Shown: piece after piece, positions 1 to 5,889 of the stretch
How the letters are laid out: each line of letters opens with the position of its first letter
How positions within the stretch are numbered: position 1 is the stretch's first letter
Assembly: GCA_023379725.1 (NCBI GenBank)
Contig: JAMCPC010000115.1
Span: 1 to 8,029, forward strand
Source of the DNA: Actinomycetota bacterium
GTDB lineage: Bacteria > Actinomycetota > Acidimicrobiia > Acidimicrobiales > JAMCPL01
Reading direction: 5' to 3'
Length of the DNA: 8,029 bases
Notes under the pieces: model-generated
Seen by the model: only the letters and a program-made list of their open reading frames with translations
What the model was told of the DNA's origin: nothing
The model's database searches: none
Made by a program: the position numbers and the translations under genes

Positions 1-402
1 GCGGTAAGCATCTACCACCTTCCCCTCACCTACCAACACATCGCCAACGTACACCGGCTTGTGGTATATGAACTCTTGTTCGCCGTGCAAAATAGTTCCT
101 CCCTTGGACATAAGAGAACCTACTACTGCACCCACAGCACTACCTTGAGGGGTGTCGTCCTCCGGCTGTATCTCGGGGAACTTACCCCACGTGTCCCAGG
201 CAAAGGCAAAGGTAGGAGGCACAGGTATTCCTGGCAACCCTGCAGCCTCCGCCGCTCTTGTGTCCTGATATGTAGGACTCTTGTCTCCCACCGCCAATGC
301 AAAATAGGCTACCGGGCCCCTCTCCAGTACAACTCTAGATTTTCCAGTTGGCTTCCCGATCAAGTTTGCAAGATCGGGATCAACCTGCGACTCTGTACTC
401 AT
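1..402 (-). CDS. MaoC/FAS1-like dehydratase N-terminal domain protein (partial, C-terminus off the left edge)
   Basis: Reading the minus strand from ATG at 402 gives 134 uninterrupted codons to base 1 with no stop, so the gene continues beyond the window. The start is well supported: an AAAGGAG Shine-Dalgarno lies 6 bases upstream of the ATG. The protein begins with a DPDLANLIGK stretch, then has GDKSPTYQD and GIPVPPTFAFAWD segments at about residues 37-64, and LHGEQEFIYHKPVYVGDVL at about 106-124. This is the pattern of the MaoC_dehydrat_N / FAS1-like dehydratase family (hot-dog fold), in which HGEQ..xYH.P...GD is the hallmark. Such proteins are (R)-hydroxyacyl-thioester hydratases or subunits of heterodimeric dehydratases such as mycobacterial HadA, acting on 3-hydroxyacyl-ACP or -CoA in fatty-acid metabolism. 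The family is usually about 150 residues, so only about 15-20 residues should be missing. Substrate cannot be told from the sequence; a partner hydratase gene could follow to the left. Confidence 0.85.
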   Translation of the reverse strand, partial: MSTESQVDPDLANLIGKPTGKSRVVLERGPVAYFALAVGDKSPTYQDTRAAEAAGLPGIPVPPTFAFAWDTWGKFPEIQPEDDTPQGSAVGAVVGSLMSKGGTILHGEQEFIYHKPVYVGDVLVGEGKVVDAYR

Positions 403-441
403 CAATATCTCCTTTCCCGTGATTACCAATACAAGAGCCAG

Positions 442-452
442 TGTATAGTATA
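442..452 (-). promoter_or_regulatory. Candidate -10 region upstream of the dehydratase gene
   Basis: On the minus strand two overlapping hexamers, TATACT (452-447) and TATACA (447-442), lie about 40-50 bases upstream of the ATG at 402. A TTTTGC-like -35 can be placed 17 bases upstream of TATACA, but it matches the consensus poorly. The location just ahead of a gene with a good ribosome binding site is the main support. Confidence 0.35.
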
Positions 453-542
453 TTGATTCGCCCTGCAAAATAAAGTAGATACAAAACCCTGAACCAGGAG
501 GCAACCGCAGGTTCATATGTGAGATAGCCACAATAAATCTTG

Positions 543-574
543 TATTGGCCTATTGCCATATTGGTCTATTGGCC
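543..574. repeat. 8-bp tandem repeat, four copies
   Basis: Four contiguous octamers lie here: TATTGGCC (543-550), TATTGCCA (551-558), TATTGGTC (559-566) and TATTGGCC (567-574). The first and last are identical and the inner two differ by one or two bases. The array is about 140 bp upstream of the dehydratase start in non-coding DNA. It contains no recognised protein-binding motif. It may be a slippage product or a cluster of binding sites. Confidence 0.7.
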
Positions 575-789
575 GTAGCGCAAGATCATTGTCCTCCATA
601 ACCAGAGATTTGCGACAGAGACAAGTGAGACTTCTTATGGGCATTAAAGTGACTAAATACCCTATCGTATGCTAAAACTAATCCTTTATACTAGTGCATA
701 TAAGGGAATTCAAGGGAATCGAATTCAAAGCAATGGTATAAGGCAATGGTATTGGTGAAAAAATAGCATTGTTGAAAAATTTAAGGTGT

Positions 790-888
790 CCGTCTGCTGC
801 TCCGTTCCCCGGCAGACGGCTTTAATACCGGGTCAGCGGCTTTACTCGGTTGCTCTCAACGAGAAGCAATCGGGTAAAGCCCCGGTAT
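790..888. ncRNA. Two adjacent hairpins, one very long; candidate structured RNA or terminator
   Basis: Hairpin 1 pairs CCGTCTGC (790-797) with GCAGACGG (812-819) around a 14-base loop. Hairpin 2 spans 825-888: ATACCGG (825-831) pairs with CCGGTAT (882-888), then after a six-base bulge GGCTTTAC (838-845) pairs with GTAAAGCC (874-881), and 846-857 pairs with 861-873 with one bulged A and two G-T wobbles, closing on a three-base AAC loop. That is about 27 base pairs in 64 bases. Read on the minus strand, hairpin 2 comes first, then hairpin 1, then a T-rich stretch at 784-774. This fits an end-of-transcript signal for the rdgB side, though the T-run starts several bases beyond the stem. It could instead be a small RNA gene or a palindromic repeat element. 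I do not recognise it as a known RNA family, and the transcribed strand is uncertain. Confidence 0.45.
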
Positions 889-948
889 ACTCGCCCCAGC
901 GTGTCCTTGGTAAATCGTTACGTCTGTAGATGCTTACTCTGTCTCTGT

Positions 949-977
949 CATATCATCATGTGATACATCATGATATG
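949..977. repeat. Interrupted palindrome with 13-bp arms
   Basis: CATATCATCATGT (949-961) and ACATCATGATATG (965-977) are inverted copies with one mismatch, separated by GAT. A further partial half-site, ATACATCA, follows at 980-987. There is no flanking T-run on either strand, so an intrinsic terminator is unlikely. A dimeric regulator's operator is possible. No gene start lies close by, which weakens that reading. Confidence 0.5.
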
Positions 978-1130
978 TAATACATCACGACCGTAACATT
1001 TACCGTACTGCTCCGTACGTATTTATTATGACATAACCCGGGACAAAATACTATAGTCGTAGTGACTTTAGTCCCAAAATTGTGCTATCGTTGGTATATT
1101 GGTAGATGTAGTCAGGGAATAGCCATATCC

Positions 1131-1742
1131 TTACTGGCCGTACTTCTTCTTAATCAGACTGGCCAACTCCCTAAATGCCCTTCCCCTGTGCGATATTACG
1201 TTCTTTTCGCCGGGACTCATCTCTGCAAATGTGCGGCCGTCACCTTCCAACGGAACGAATACCGGATCGTATCCCCAGCCGTTACCGGCAACGTTCAGGG
1301 TAATATATCCTTCTACGACCCCCCTTGCCAAGATGACCTCATTGCCTGGCATCCACAGGCATGCCACGGTTACGAAACGTGCTCCCCTATCAGCCACATC
1401 TAAAACCCCCACCTGGGCAAGCTCTTTCAACAGGGCATTTACGTTATCTGCATAGCTGGCATCGGGTCCCGCGTAGCGAGATGAATGCACTCCGGGTCGT
1501 CCACCCAGGGAGGCCACTTCCAGCCCGGTATCGTCTGCCACTGCAGGCACACCAGCGTATTCCCCTACTGTTCTCGCCTTTAATATGGCATTCTCCTCAA
1601 TGGTCGCTCCCGTTTCGTCAATCTCGCCAAGCCCAGTGGGGCGCTCCTGAAGATAGAGGCCGGTATCCTGCAATATCTCCCTTATCTCGGCAACCTTATC
1701 AGGATTGGCTGTAGCCAGTACAGCCAGAAGCCTATCGTTCAT
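1131..1742 (-). CDS. rdgB: RdgB/HAM1-type non-canonical purine NTP pyrophosphatase
   Basis: The 203-residue product hydrolyses deaminated purine triphosphates (dITP, XTP, ITP) to the monophosphate and pyrophosphate, keeping them out of DNA and RNA; it is a cytosolic dimer in this family. Family motifs appear in the usual order: LATANPDK near the N-terminus (residues 9-16, nucleotide-binding Asn and Lys), ADDTGLEV (69-76, catalytic Asp), PGVHSSRYAG (83-92), GWGYDPVF (155-162, base recognition) and SHRGRA (184-189). Length is normal. The ATG at 1742 puts the first motif at the expected distance from the start; the ribosome site is weak (GGTGAT). It lies 121 bp downstream of rph on the same strand, the common rph-rdgB pairing. 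The gap is filled by a 15-bp tandem repeat. No intrinsic terminator directly follows; the hairpins at 790-888 are the nearest candidates. Confidence 0.95.
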   Translation of the reverse strand: MNDRLLAVLATANPDKVAEIREILQDTGLYLQERPTGLGEIDETGATIEENAILKARTVGEYAGVPAVADDTGLEVASLGGRPGVHSSRYAGPDASYADNVNALLKELAQVGVLDVADRGARFVTVACLWMPGNEVILARGVVEGYITLNVAGNGWGYDPVFVPLEGDGRTFAEMSPGEKNVISHRGRAFRELASLIKKKYGQ

Positions 1743-1762
1743 CGATCACCACTGATTGCGAA

Positions 1763-1867
1763 GATACTACTGTAGAAAGCGCTGCTGTAGGGGGTACTGC
1801 TGTTGAGGATACTACTGTAGAGGGTACTGCTACCGATAACGCTGCTGTAGAGGATGACACTGCTCAA
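1763..1867. repeat. 15-bp minisatellite, about seven imperfect units, between rph and rdgB
   Basis: Units of 15 bp start at 1763, 1778, 1793, 1808, 1823, 1838 and 1853, with a plus-strand core close to CTRCTGTWGAG. Units at 1763 and 1808 are nearly identical; the unit at 1823 and the last unit are the most diverged. The last unit covers the rph stop codon (1866-1864). Because the period is a multiple of three, all units keep one frame. On the minus strand the rph frame stays open after its TGA across the whole array, coding a Ser/Thr/Ala/Val/Pro-rich string. No promoter or binding motif is evident beyond the repetition. Confidence 0.85.
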
Positions 1868-2631
1868 TGACCGGTCAGGATTTTTCTGAACTCAGGTTCA
1901 GAAGCGACATAGTCTTTTTCCAGAGAGATAATCTCATCTATACCCTTGGATGCAAAAGACAGTAATTCATCGAGTTCCTCGCGCGTAAAAGGAACTCCCT
2001 CTGCTGTTCCCTGTATTTCTACGTATCTTCCTTCGCCGGTCATCACCACATTCATGTCTACCTCGGCCCGGCTATCCTCTGAGTAAGCGAGATCAAGCAT
2101 AGGTAACGCGTCCACTATCCCTACCGAGACAGAGCCCAAATAAGAGTTGATAGGATGCTTGTCTATAATGCCGTTAGCCACCATCCTGGTAAAAGCGTCG
2201 TGAAGTGCCAGGAATCCACCACATACGGATGCAGTTCTGGTGCCTCCATCGGCTGATAACACATCGCAGTCTACGGTAATTTGTACCTCACCCATTGCTA
2301 CCAGGTCAACTACCGATCTGAGCGACCTACCGATAAGCCTCTGGATCTCCTGGGTACGGCCGGACTGCTTCCCTTTGGCAGCTTCTCGTGCTACACGCTC
2401 CGGGCTGGATCCCGGTAAGAGGGAATACTCGGCAGTGACCCATCCCTTTCCGCTGTAACGAAGCCAAGGTGGAATTCTATCCTCCACCGATGCCGTACAT
2501 AAGACTATTGTATCGCCCATAGATACGGTTACCGATCCAGCTGCAAAGTGCGTAAAATCTCGAACATACTTTATCGGACGTAGCTCATCCGGTCTACGAC
2601 CATCAGCACGTTCAACTGTTAAATCTGTCAT
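1864..2631 (-). CDS. rph: RNase PH, tRNA 3'-end-trimming phosphorolytic exoribonuclease
   Basis: The 255-residue product trims the 3' extension of tRNA precursors using inorganic phosphate and releases nucleoside diphosphates; the family forms a ring-shaped hexamer in the cytosol. Diagnostic segments are all present: ADGRRPDELRP (9-19), GWVTAEYSLLPGS (63-75), the phosphate- and RNA-binding GRTQEIQRLIGRSLR (91-105), DCDVLSADGGTRTAS (121-135) and VDMNVVMTG...VEIQGTAE (191-211). Length matches the family (about 240-260), so the TGA at 1866-1864 is the expected end even though the frame stays open beyond it. The ATG at 2631 is the natural start. No Shine-Dalgarno is seen, but a TAGCTT hexamer ends exactly six bases before the ATG, as in leaderless mRNAs. 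It sits downstream of the MBL gene after a 190-bp spacer carrying a mobile-element-like hairpin, and upstream of rdgB. Confidence 0.96.
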   Translation of the reverse strand: MTDLTVERADGRRPDELRPIKYVRDFTHFAAGSVTVSMGDTIVLCTASVEDRIPPWLRYSGKGWVTAEYSLLPGSSPERVAREAAKGKQSGRTQEIQRLIGRSLRSVVDLVAMGEVQITVDCDVLSADGGTRTASVCGGFLALHDAFTRMVANGIIDKHPINSYLGSVSVGIVDALPMLDLAYSEDSRAEVDMNVVMTGEGRYVEIQGTAEGVPFTREELDELLSFASKGIDEIISLEKDYVASEPEFRKILTGH

Positions 2632-2637
2632 AGAGAG

Positions 2638-2643
2638 AAGCTA
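2638..2643 (-). promoter_or_regulatory. Candidate leaderless -10 element for rph
   Basis: TAGCTT on the minus strand (2643-2638) fits the actinobacterial TANNNT -10 pattern and is followed by six bases (2637-2632), placing the transcription start on the A of the rph ATG. The -35 region is poor (TTAATT or TTTAAT at 17-18 bp spacing). There is no Shine-Dalgarno before the ATG, which agrees with a leaderless start. Confidence 0.4.
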
Positions 2644-2689
2644 CCACAAATAACGTTGCCAATTAAAGTAAACAATTAGCGACCGCATT

Positions 2690-2716
2690 CCCCGTCCGTA
2701 AGGGCGGGGAGGTTCA
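2690..2716 (+). mobile_element. Hairpin resembling an IS200/IS605 right end (copy A)
   Basis: CCCCGTCC (2690-2697), a GTAA loop and GGGCGGGG (2702-2709) form an 8-bp stem with one G-T wobble, followed by AGGTTCA. The same 27 bases occur at 6936-6962 on the opposite strand with one substitution. A GC-rich hairpin with a short GGGGAGGTTCA-type tail is the form I know from ends of IS200/IS605 (TnpB) elements. No tnpA or tnpB remains here, so this would be a solo end or a small non-autonomous copy. It lies between MBL and rph and could also act as a weak terminator. Confidence 0.5.
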
Positions 2717-2821
2717 CTGACCATAGAGGCAATTACCACAAGGCTCCGCCTACTCAGAATCGTAAACCTACTTAGAGACCGACCTGTTCAGGGTTCCGGC
2801 GATGCCTGGTATAGTGCCTGT

Positions 2822-3571
2822 TCAGGAACGCACCAATACGCCCAGACCCACATGGGCCTGGATCACTTCATCACCAAACGCATCTGTGGCCTCGTTCAGT
2901 ATGGCCACTTTATCTATATTCGACCAGTGATGGGTGACCATGAGTGCCTGAGCACCTGCCTCGCGGGCAAACTGCCCTGCCTGCCTACCGCTTAGGTGCT
3001 GTGACTTGCCCTCATATGCAGACGTAAAGGTGGCCTCACTGATTAGCATATCAAGCCCATCCCCAAGCTCCTTAGGCTGCCATCCGGTGCCAGTATCAGC
3101 AGTATAGCCAAGAGTAACTACATCTCCCGATACATCATGAGCATCAATACGGATCGCGAGAGTAGTCAGCACGTGATCGGTTGCATAAAAGCTAAGATGC
3201 ATATTCTGGATCGTTATAGAAGATCCGGAAGCCACCTCACCCCACTCAAACAGCGGCCCGTGGACATGCTGTGTAAGACGCATAACGCCCTCAGGTGCTA
3301 TTATGCGCAATGGTCTCGTACGACCGATTGTATAGCGCATTGCAACGGCAAGAGAATCGATATCTGCCCAATGGTCAGGATGAGAGTGACTTAGTATAAC
3401 GGCATCCAACTCGTCGAGATTGAAAAACCTTTGATAATTGGAAAAACTGCCTGACCCCATATCAAGCAGGACAGTAGTCCCTGTCCCCCACTCTTTTACC
3501 ATATAGCTGCTACAGGCACCTCCCATTCCCTGGTGACTACCATCGCAGCCCAATACCGTAACAGTCAACAT
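2822..3571 (-). CDS. MBL-fold metallohydrolase, Rv1339-like (probable cyclic-nucleotide phosphodiesterase-type enzyme)
   Basis: About 249 residues from ATG 3571. The metallo-beta-lactamase signature HSHPDH occurs at residues 62-67, preceded by the LDMGSGS strand and loop (36-42). Further likely metal ligands follow: YTADTG (Asp about 159), SEATF (about 178-182), QHLSG (His about 192) and THHW (about 213-216). Gene order (murI before, rph after) and sequence layout match mycobacterial Rv1339, which has been reported to degrade cAMP; substrate here is inferred from that relative. A TTG at 3586 would add five residues, but the ATG gives the family's typical start, MLTVTVLGCDGS. The ATG has only a weak ACAGG site upstream. 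A possible short ORF with a strong AGGAGG site ends seven bases inside this gene, so translation may be coupled to it. The gene is 83 bp downstream of murI and probably cotranscribed with it. Confidence 0.88.
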   Translation of the reverse strand: MLTVTVLGCDGSHQGMGGACSSYMVKEWGTGTTVLLDMGSGSFSNYQRFFNLDELDAVILSHSHPDHWADIDSLAVAMRYTIGRTRPLRIIAPEGVMRLTQHVHGPLFEWGEVASGSSITIQNMHLSFYATDHVLTTLAIRIDAHDVSGDVVTLGYTADTGTGWQPKELGDGLDMLISEATFTSAYEGKSQHLSGRQAGQFAREAGAQALMVTHHWSNIDKVAILNEATDAFGDEVIQAHVGLGVLVRS

Positions 3572-3636
3572 TGGCCTGTGACCCAAATTACTGATATTGC
3601 TCTCGAACGGACTTTGAACATAGCCGTATCCGACAC
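3565..3636 (-). CDS. Possible 23-codon leader ORF between murI and the MBL gene
   Basis: GTG at 3636-3634 has a perfect AGGAGG (3647-3642) five bases upstream, better than the ribosome site of either neighbouring gene. The frame codes 23 residues beginning MSDTAMFKVRSR and stops at TGA 3567-3565, which lies inside the first codons of the MBL gene (ATG 3571-3569), a 7-base overlap. This geometry is typical of translational coupling, where ribosomes ending the short ORF restart at the weak downstream site. The peptide resembles nothing I recognise. The alternative is that AGGAGG serves the MBL gene through an unusual start, but no ATG, GTG or TTG lies in its frame at a suitable distance. Confidence 0.35.
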   Translation of the reverse strand: MSDTAMFKVRSRAISVIWVTGQC

Positions 3637-3654
3637 GACATCCTCCTATTCACT

Positions 3655-4494
3655 TTATACCGAATTGCCATTCCAGCTAACAGGGATGACCTCCCCCAGG
3701 TCTTCCCCAAACAATATACTTCCCACGTCATGAAACCACTTGGTATCTCCAGATGAGTAAAACGTCCAGCTACCAACCCCATCTCTGGTAGTAGCCAACC
3801 CGCTACTGTCCAGCATTTCACGTACCTCGAAAGCTGTCTCATCAGCAGAAGATACCAGCACGACATTCCTCCCCATTACATCCAGTATGGTACGAGACAA
3901 AAATGGATAATGCGTACAGCCAAGCAAGAGTGCGTCAATCTCCGCTCCCTTGAGCGGAGCAAGCAACCTCTCTGCCAGTACGGTAAGCTGCTCTGATTCA
4001 GTCTCTCCCCTCTCTACAAACTCTACGAAACCTGGGCACGCCGCGCAGGAAAGGCTGACCTCATTACTCAAATCGGCAACCGTATTCTGGTATGCTCCTG
4101 AAGAGATTGTCCCTACCGTACCTATGACACCTACCCTACCGGACTTGGTCGCCTTTAGTATTGCTCTTGCGCCAGGCTCAATCACGCCTACCACGGGTAC
4201 ATCTACCTTGGATTGCAACAGATCGAGTGCGGCAGCAGATGCAGTGTTGCAAGCGACAACAATAAGTTTCACACCAATTTCGGTGATCAGCCACTCAGCG
4301 ATTTGAAGCGAGTAGTCCCTTACCTCAGGGAGCGGCCTCGGTCCGTATGGATAACGACCGGTATCTCCTACATATACAAGATCCTCATTGGGGGCCAAGT
4401 CGATAAGGGCACGAGCAACCGACAGCCCGCCAAAGCCACTGTCAAACATGCCTATAGGCCGGTCATCACCTGATTGTTGCGGTAACATATTCAT
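3655..4494 (-). CDS. murI: Glutamate racemase
   Basis: The 279-residue product interconverts L- and D-glutamate by a cofactor-independent two-cysteine mechanism, supplying D-Glu for peptidoglycan in the cytosol. The two catalytic cysteines are in their expected motifs: VACNTASAA (Cys82) and LLLGCTHYPF (Cys193). Other hallmarks are the N-terminal GMFDSGFGGLSV (15-26), VYVGDTGRYPYGPRP (40-54) and CPGFVE (153-158). Length is normal. Start: ATG 4494, or ATG two codons later; neither has a clear Shine-Dalgarno. A TATTAT hexamer on the minus strand (4520-4515) is a possible -10, giving a leader of roughly 14 bases. It is the first gene of the murI, MBL, rph, rdgB cluster and is divergent from the lipoprotein gene across a 147-bp gap. 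Confidence 0.96.
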   Translation of the reverse strand: MNMLPQQSGDDRPIGMFDSGFGGLSVARALIDLAPNEDLVYVGDTGRYPYGPRPLPEVRDYSLQIAEWLITEIGVKLIVVACNTASAAALDLLQSKVDVPVVGVIEPGARAILKATKSGRVGVIGTVGTISSGAYQNTVADLSNEVSLSCAACPGFVEFVERGETESEQLTVLAERLLAPLKGAEIDALLLGCTHYPFLSRTILDVMGRNVVLVSSADETAFEVREMLDSSGLATTRDGVGSWTFYSSGDTKWFHDVGSILFGEDLGEVIPVSWNGNSV

Positions 4495-4514
4495 CTATGG
4501 ATCGGTACACCGGC

Positions 4515-4520
4515 ATAATA
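4515..4520 (-). promoter_or_regulatory. Candidate -10 element for murI
   Basis: TATTAT on the minus strand lies 20 bases upstream of the murI ATG, in the divergent gap with the lipoprotein gene. No good -35 is visible at 16-18 bp spacing, so this rests on the -10 match and position only. Confidence 0.35.
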
Positions 4521-4575
4521 ACAGGATACACCGTATGGGAACTAACGTCATATGCACAATTTGTGAATCTCTCTG

Positions 4576-4591
4576 CCCCTGTAGATAGGGG
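4576..4591 (+). other. Small hairpin in the leader region of the lipoprotein gene
   Basis: CCCCT (4576-4580) and AGGGG (4587-4591) can form a 5-bp stem with a 6-base loop, 50 bp upstream of the preferred lipoprotein start. It is too weak and has no T-run for a terminator. It may fold in the 5' leader or be chance. Confidence 0.3.
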
Positions 4592-4641
4592 TTGTGGCCG
4601 CGTCTGGACAAATAAACGGTATCAGATCAAGGAAGCGGAGA

Positions 4642-5889
4642 ATGATTAGAAGCGAACGGTACAAAGGAGCACCGGTCAAAATGTACGCATATCCGGCAAT
4701 CCTGCTTATACTATGTGTAGGGTTACTGGCAGGATGTGCTGCATCGAGCACTTCTCACCCGCATCCATCGGCATCTTCAACGCCAGCCGATAGCCACATC
4801 ATACCTGGCATAAGTTGCTGGCCGTATTGTCTCTCTCATAGCTACCATAACAAGAACGTGCTGTTTGGCGTGATTCCGGGTAGCTTCAGCATGGGTCATT
4901 ACATGGGAGTTCCCCCCGGCCCATCGGTATCCCCAGATCTATCGACCGACAGGATCGTCCAGCTAAAAGGCGACCACCCCTTCTTCGTCCACCTGTATGC
5001 ATCATGGAAGGATGGAATTACCCCATCGCTCGTATCATCTATCAATACCTACCGGAAGCAGGGACTGTACGTCAATCTGGCTCTACGCTATGGGCCTCCG
5101 GCTGAAGTAGGCAATATAGCTGCTTATGCATCATGGATACGGCAGTCTGTGCTGTCTCTTCCTCAGGTAACCGTCTTCCAGGTAACCAATGAAGCCGATG
5201 TCGGCAGTTCGGTTGATTCTGACGGGCACTGGCCTGGAGCTAAGCACGCACTTGTCGCAGGTATAGAGGCTGCTGCAGGGGTAAAGAAGTCAGATCAACT
5301 CATAGGATTCAACTGGACTCATAATATAGCAGCCGGAGCCAATAGAGAGTTCTTTGCCAGCCTGAAATCCATAGGAGGCAGTACCTTCATCCATGACGTG
5401 AATTTCGTGGGGGCTGACCTGTATCCAGATACCTACTATCCAATACCGCAGCTGCATACCCCAATAAAAGAGGCCATGCGCTCGCTGCTTTCCAATCTAC
5501 GTAATGTATACATGCCAGCTGGCGGATTCGGAAAGAACGTGCCGATCTTTATACAGGAGGCTGGTTGGCCATCCGTTGAAAAATCCTCGAGTACGAACCC
5601 CACCGTATTGAATGTACGCCACAATATAGAGAAGTTACTTGCAAACGCGCAATATCCCCGTACAGTAACCGAACAGGCCAATGTACTCAAGTCGATGTTG
5701 GCCTCCCTGCACGGCTATGGAGTCAGGCTCTTCCAATGGTTTGATCTGACCGATGCAACCGGCGGTATAGGCGACGGATGGGGGATCCTGTACTCAAATT
5801 ACCAACCCAAGCCCGCCTATTTCGTGCTAAAGGCAGCAGTCGATGGTACGAATATCAGCAGCGGTCATGCTCATTCGCCGCGAGCCTGA
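4642..5889 (+). CDS. Secreted lipoprotein with a clan GH-A-like glycoside hydrolase barrel
   Basis: About 415 residues. The start at ATG 4642 is chosen because AAGGA lies 8 bases upstream and it gives a basic n-region (MIRSERYKG) before the hydrophobic core AILLILCVGLLAGC; ATG 4681, with AAAGGAG 11 bases upstream, is the alternative. The lipobox LAGC puts the lipidated cysteine at residue 32, followed by a Ser/Thr/His/Pro-rich linker to about residue 52. The rest looks like a (beta/alpha)8 glycosidase: FQVTNEADV (Asn183-Glu184) fits the acid/base Asn-Glu after strand 4, IFIQEAGWPS (Glu306) fits the nucleophile on strand 7, and FQWFDLTD...GDGWGILY..PKPAY fits strand 8 and its loop. These are family-level resemblances; I cannot assign a GH family or substrate. 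It is presumably anchored on the outer membrane face and acts on polysaccharide or cell-wall glycans. It is divergent from murI and its 3' end overlaps the slipin gene by 19 bp. Confidence 0.75.
   Translation: MIRSERYKGAPVKMYAYPAILLILCVGLLAGCAASSTSHPHPSASSTPADSHIIPGISCWPYCLSHSYHNKNVLFGVIPGSFSMGHYMGVPPGPSVSPDLSTDRIVQLKGDHPFFVHLYASWKDGITPSLVSSINTYRKQGLYVNLALRYGPPAEVGNIAAYASWIRQSVLSLPQVTVFQVTNEADVGSSVDSDGHWPGAKHALVAGIEAAAGVKKSDQLIGFNWTHNIAAGANREFFASLKSIGGSTFIHDVNFVGADLYPDTYYPIPQLHTPIKEAMRSLLSNLRNVYMPAGGFGKNVPIFIQEAGWPSVEKSSSTNPTVLNVRHNIEKLLANAQYPRTVTEQANVLKSMLASLHGYGVRLFQWFDLTDATGGIGDGWGILYSNYQPKPAYFVLKAAVDGTNISSGHAHSPRA

Larger units (their letters stand above)
403..1130. other. 728-bp region without a convincing gene
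   Basis: No reading frame here on either strand shows recognisable protein family features or a good start. It lies downstream of rdgB and upstream of the dehydratase gene, both on the minus strand, so it must hold the end of one transcript and the promoter of the next. It contains the 8-bp tandem array at 543-574, a direct repeat GCAATGGTAT at 730-739 and 743-752, the large hairpin pair at 790-888 and an interrupted palindrome at 949-977. The stretch 403-780 is visibly AT-rich. I found no tRNA, no CRISPR-like repeat and no transposase remnant in it. Confidence 0.6.

Noticed and set aside
61..456. 131-residue plus-strand reading frame
   Set aside because: It is antisense to the MaoC-type dehydratase gene, which has clear family motifs and a good ribosome site on the minus strand.
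403..516. In-frame upstream extension of the dehydratase gene, from ATG at 516 (38 extra codons)
   Set aside because: The frame is open, but the AAAGGAG site just before 402 and the family-typical N-terminus support 402. The extension also covers the likely promoter.
1040..1076. GGGAC...GTCCC inverted repeat as a terminator after rdgB
   Set aside because: The arms are only five bases and about 26 bases apart, with no T-run in the right place on the minus strand.
2783..2826. Direct repeat CCTGTTCAGG at 2783-2792 and 2817-2826
   Set aside because: Only ten bases and near-palindromic, with the second copy overlapping the MBL stop codon; it could be chance.
4594..4641. GTG start at 4594 for the lipoprotein gene
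   Set aside because: It would put an atypically long 47-residue stretch before the lipobox cysteine and has no suitable Shine-Dalgarno; ATG 4642 fits better.
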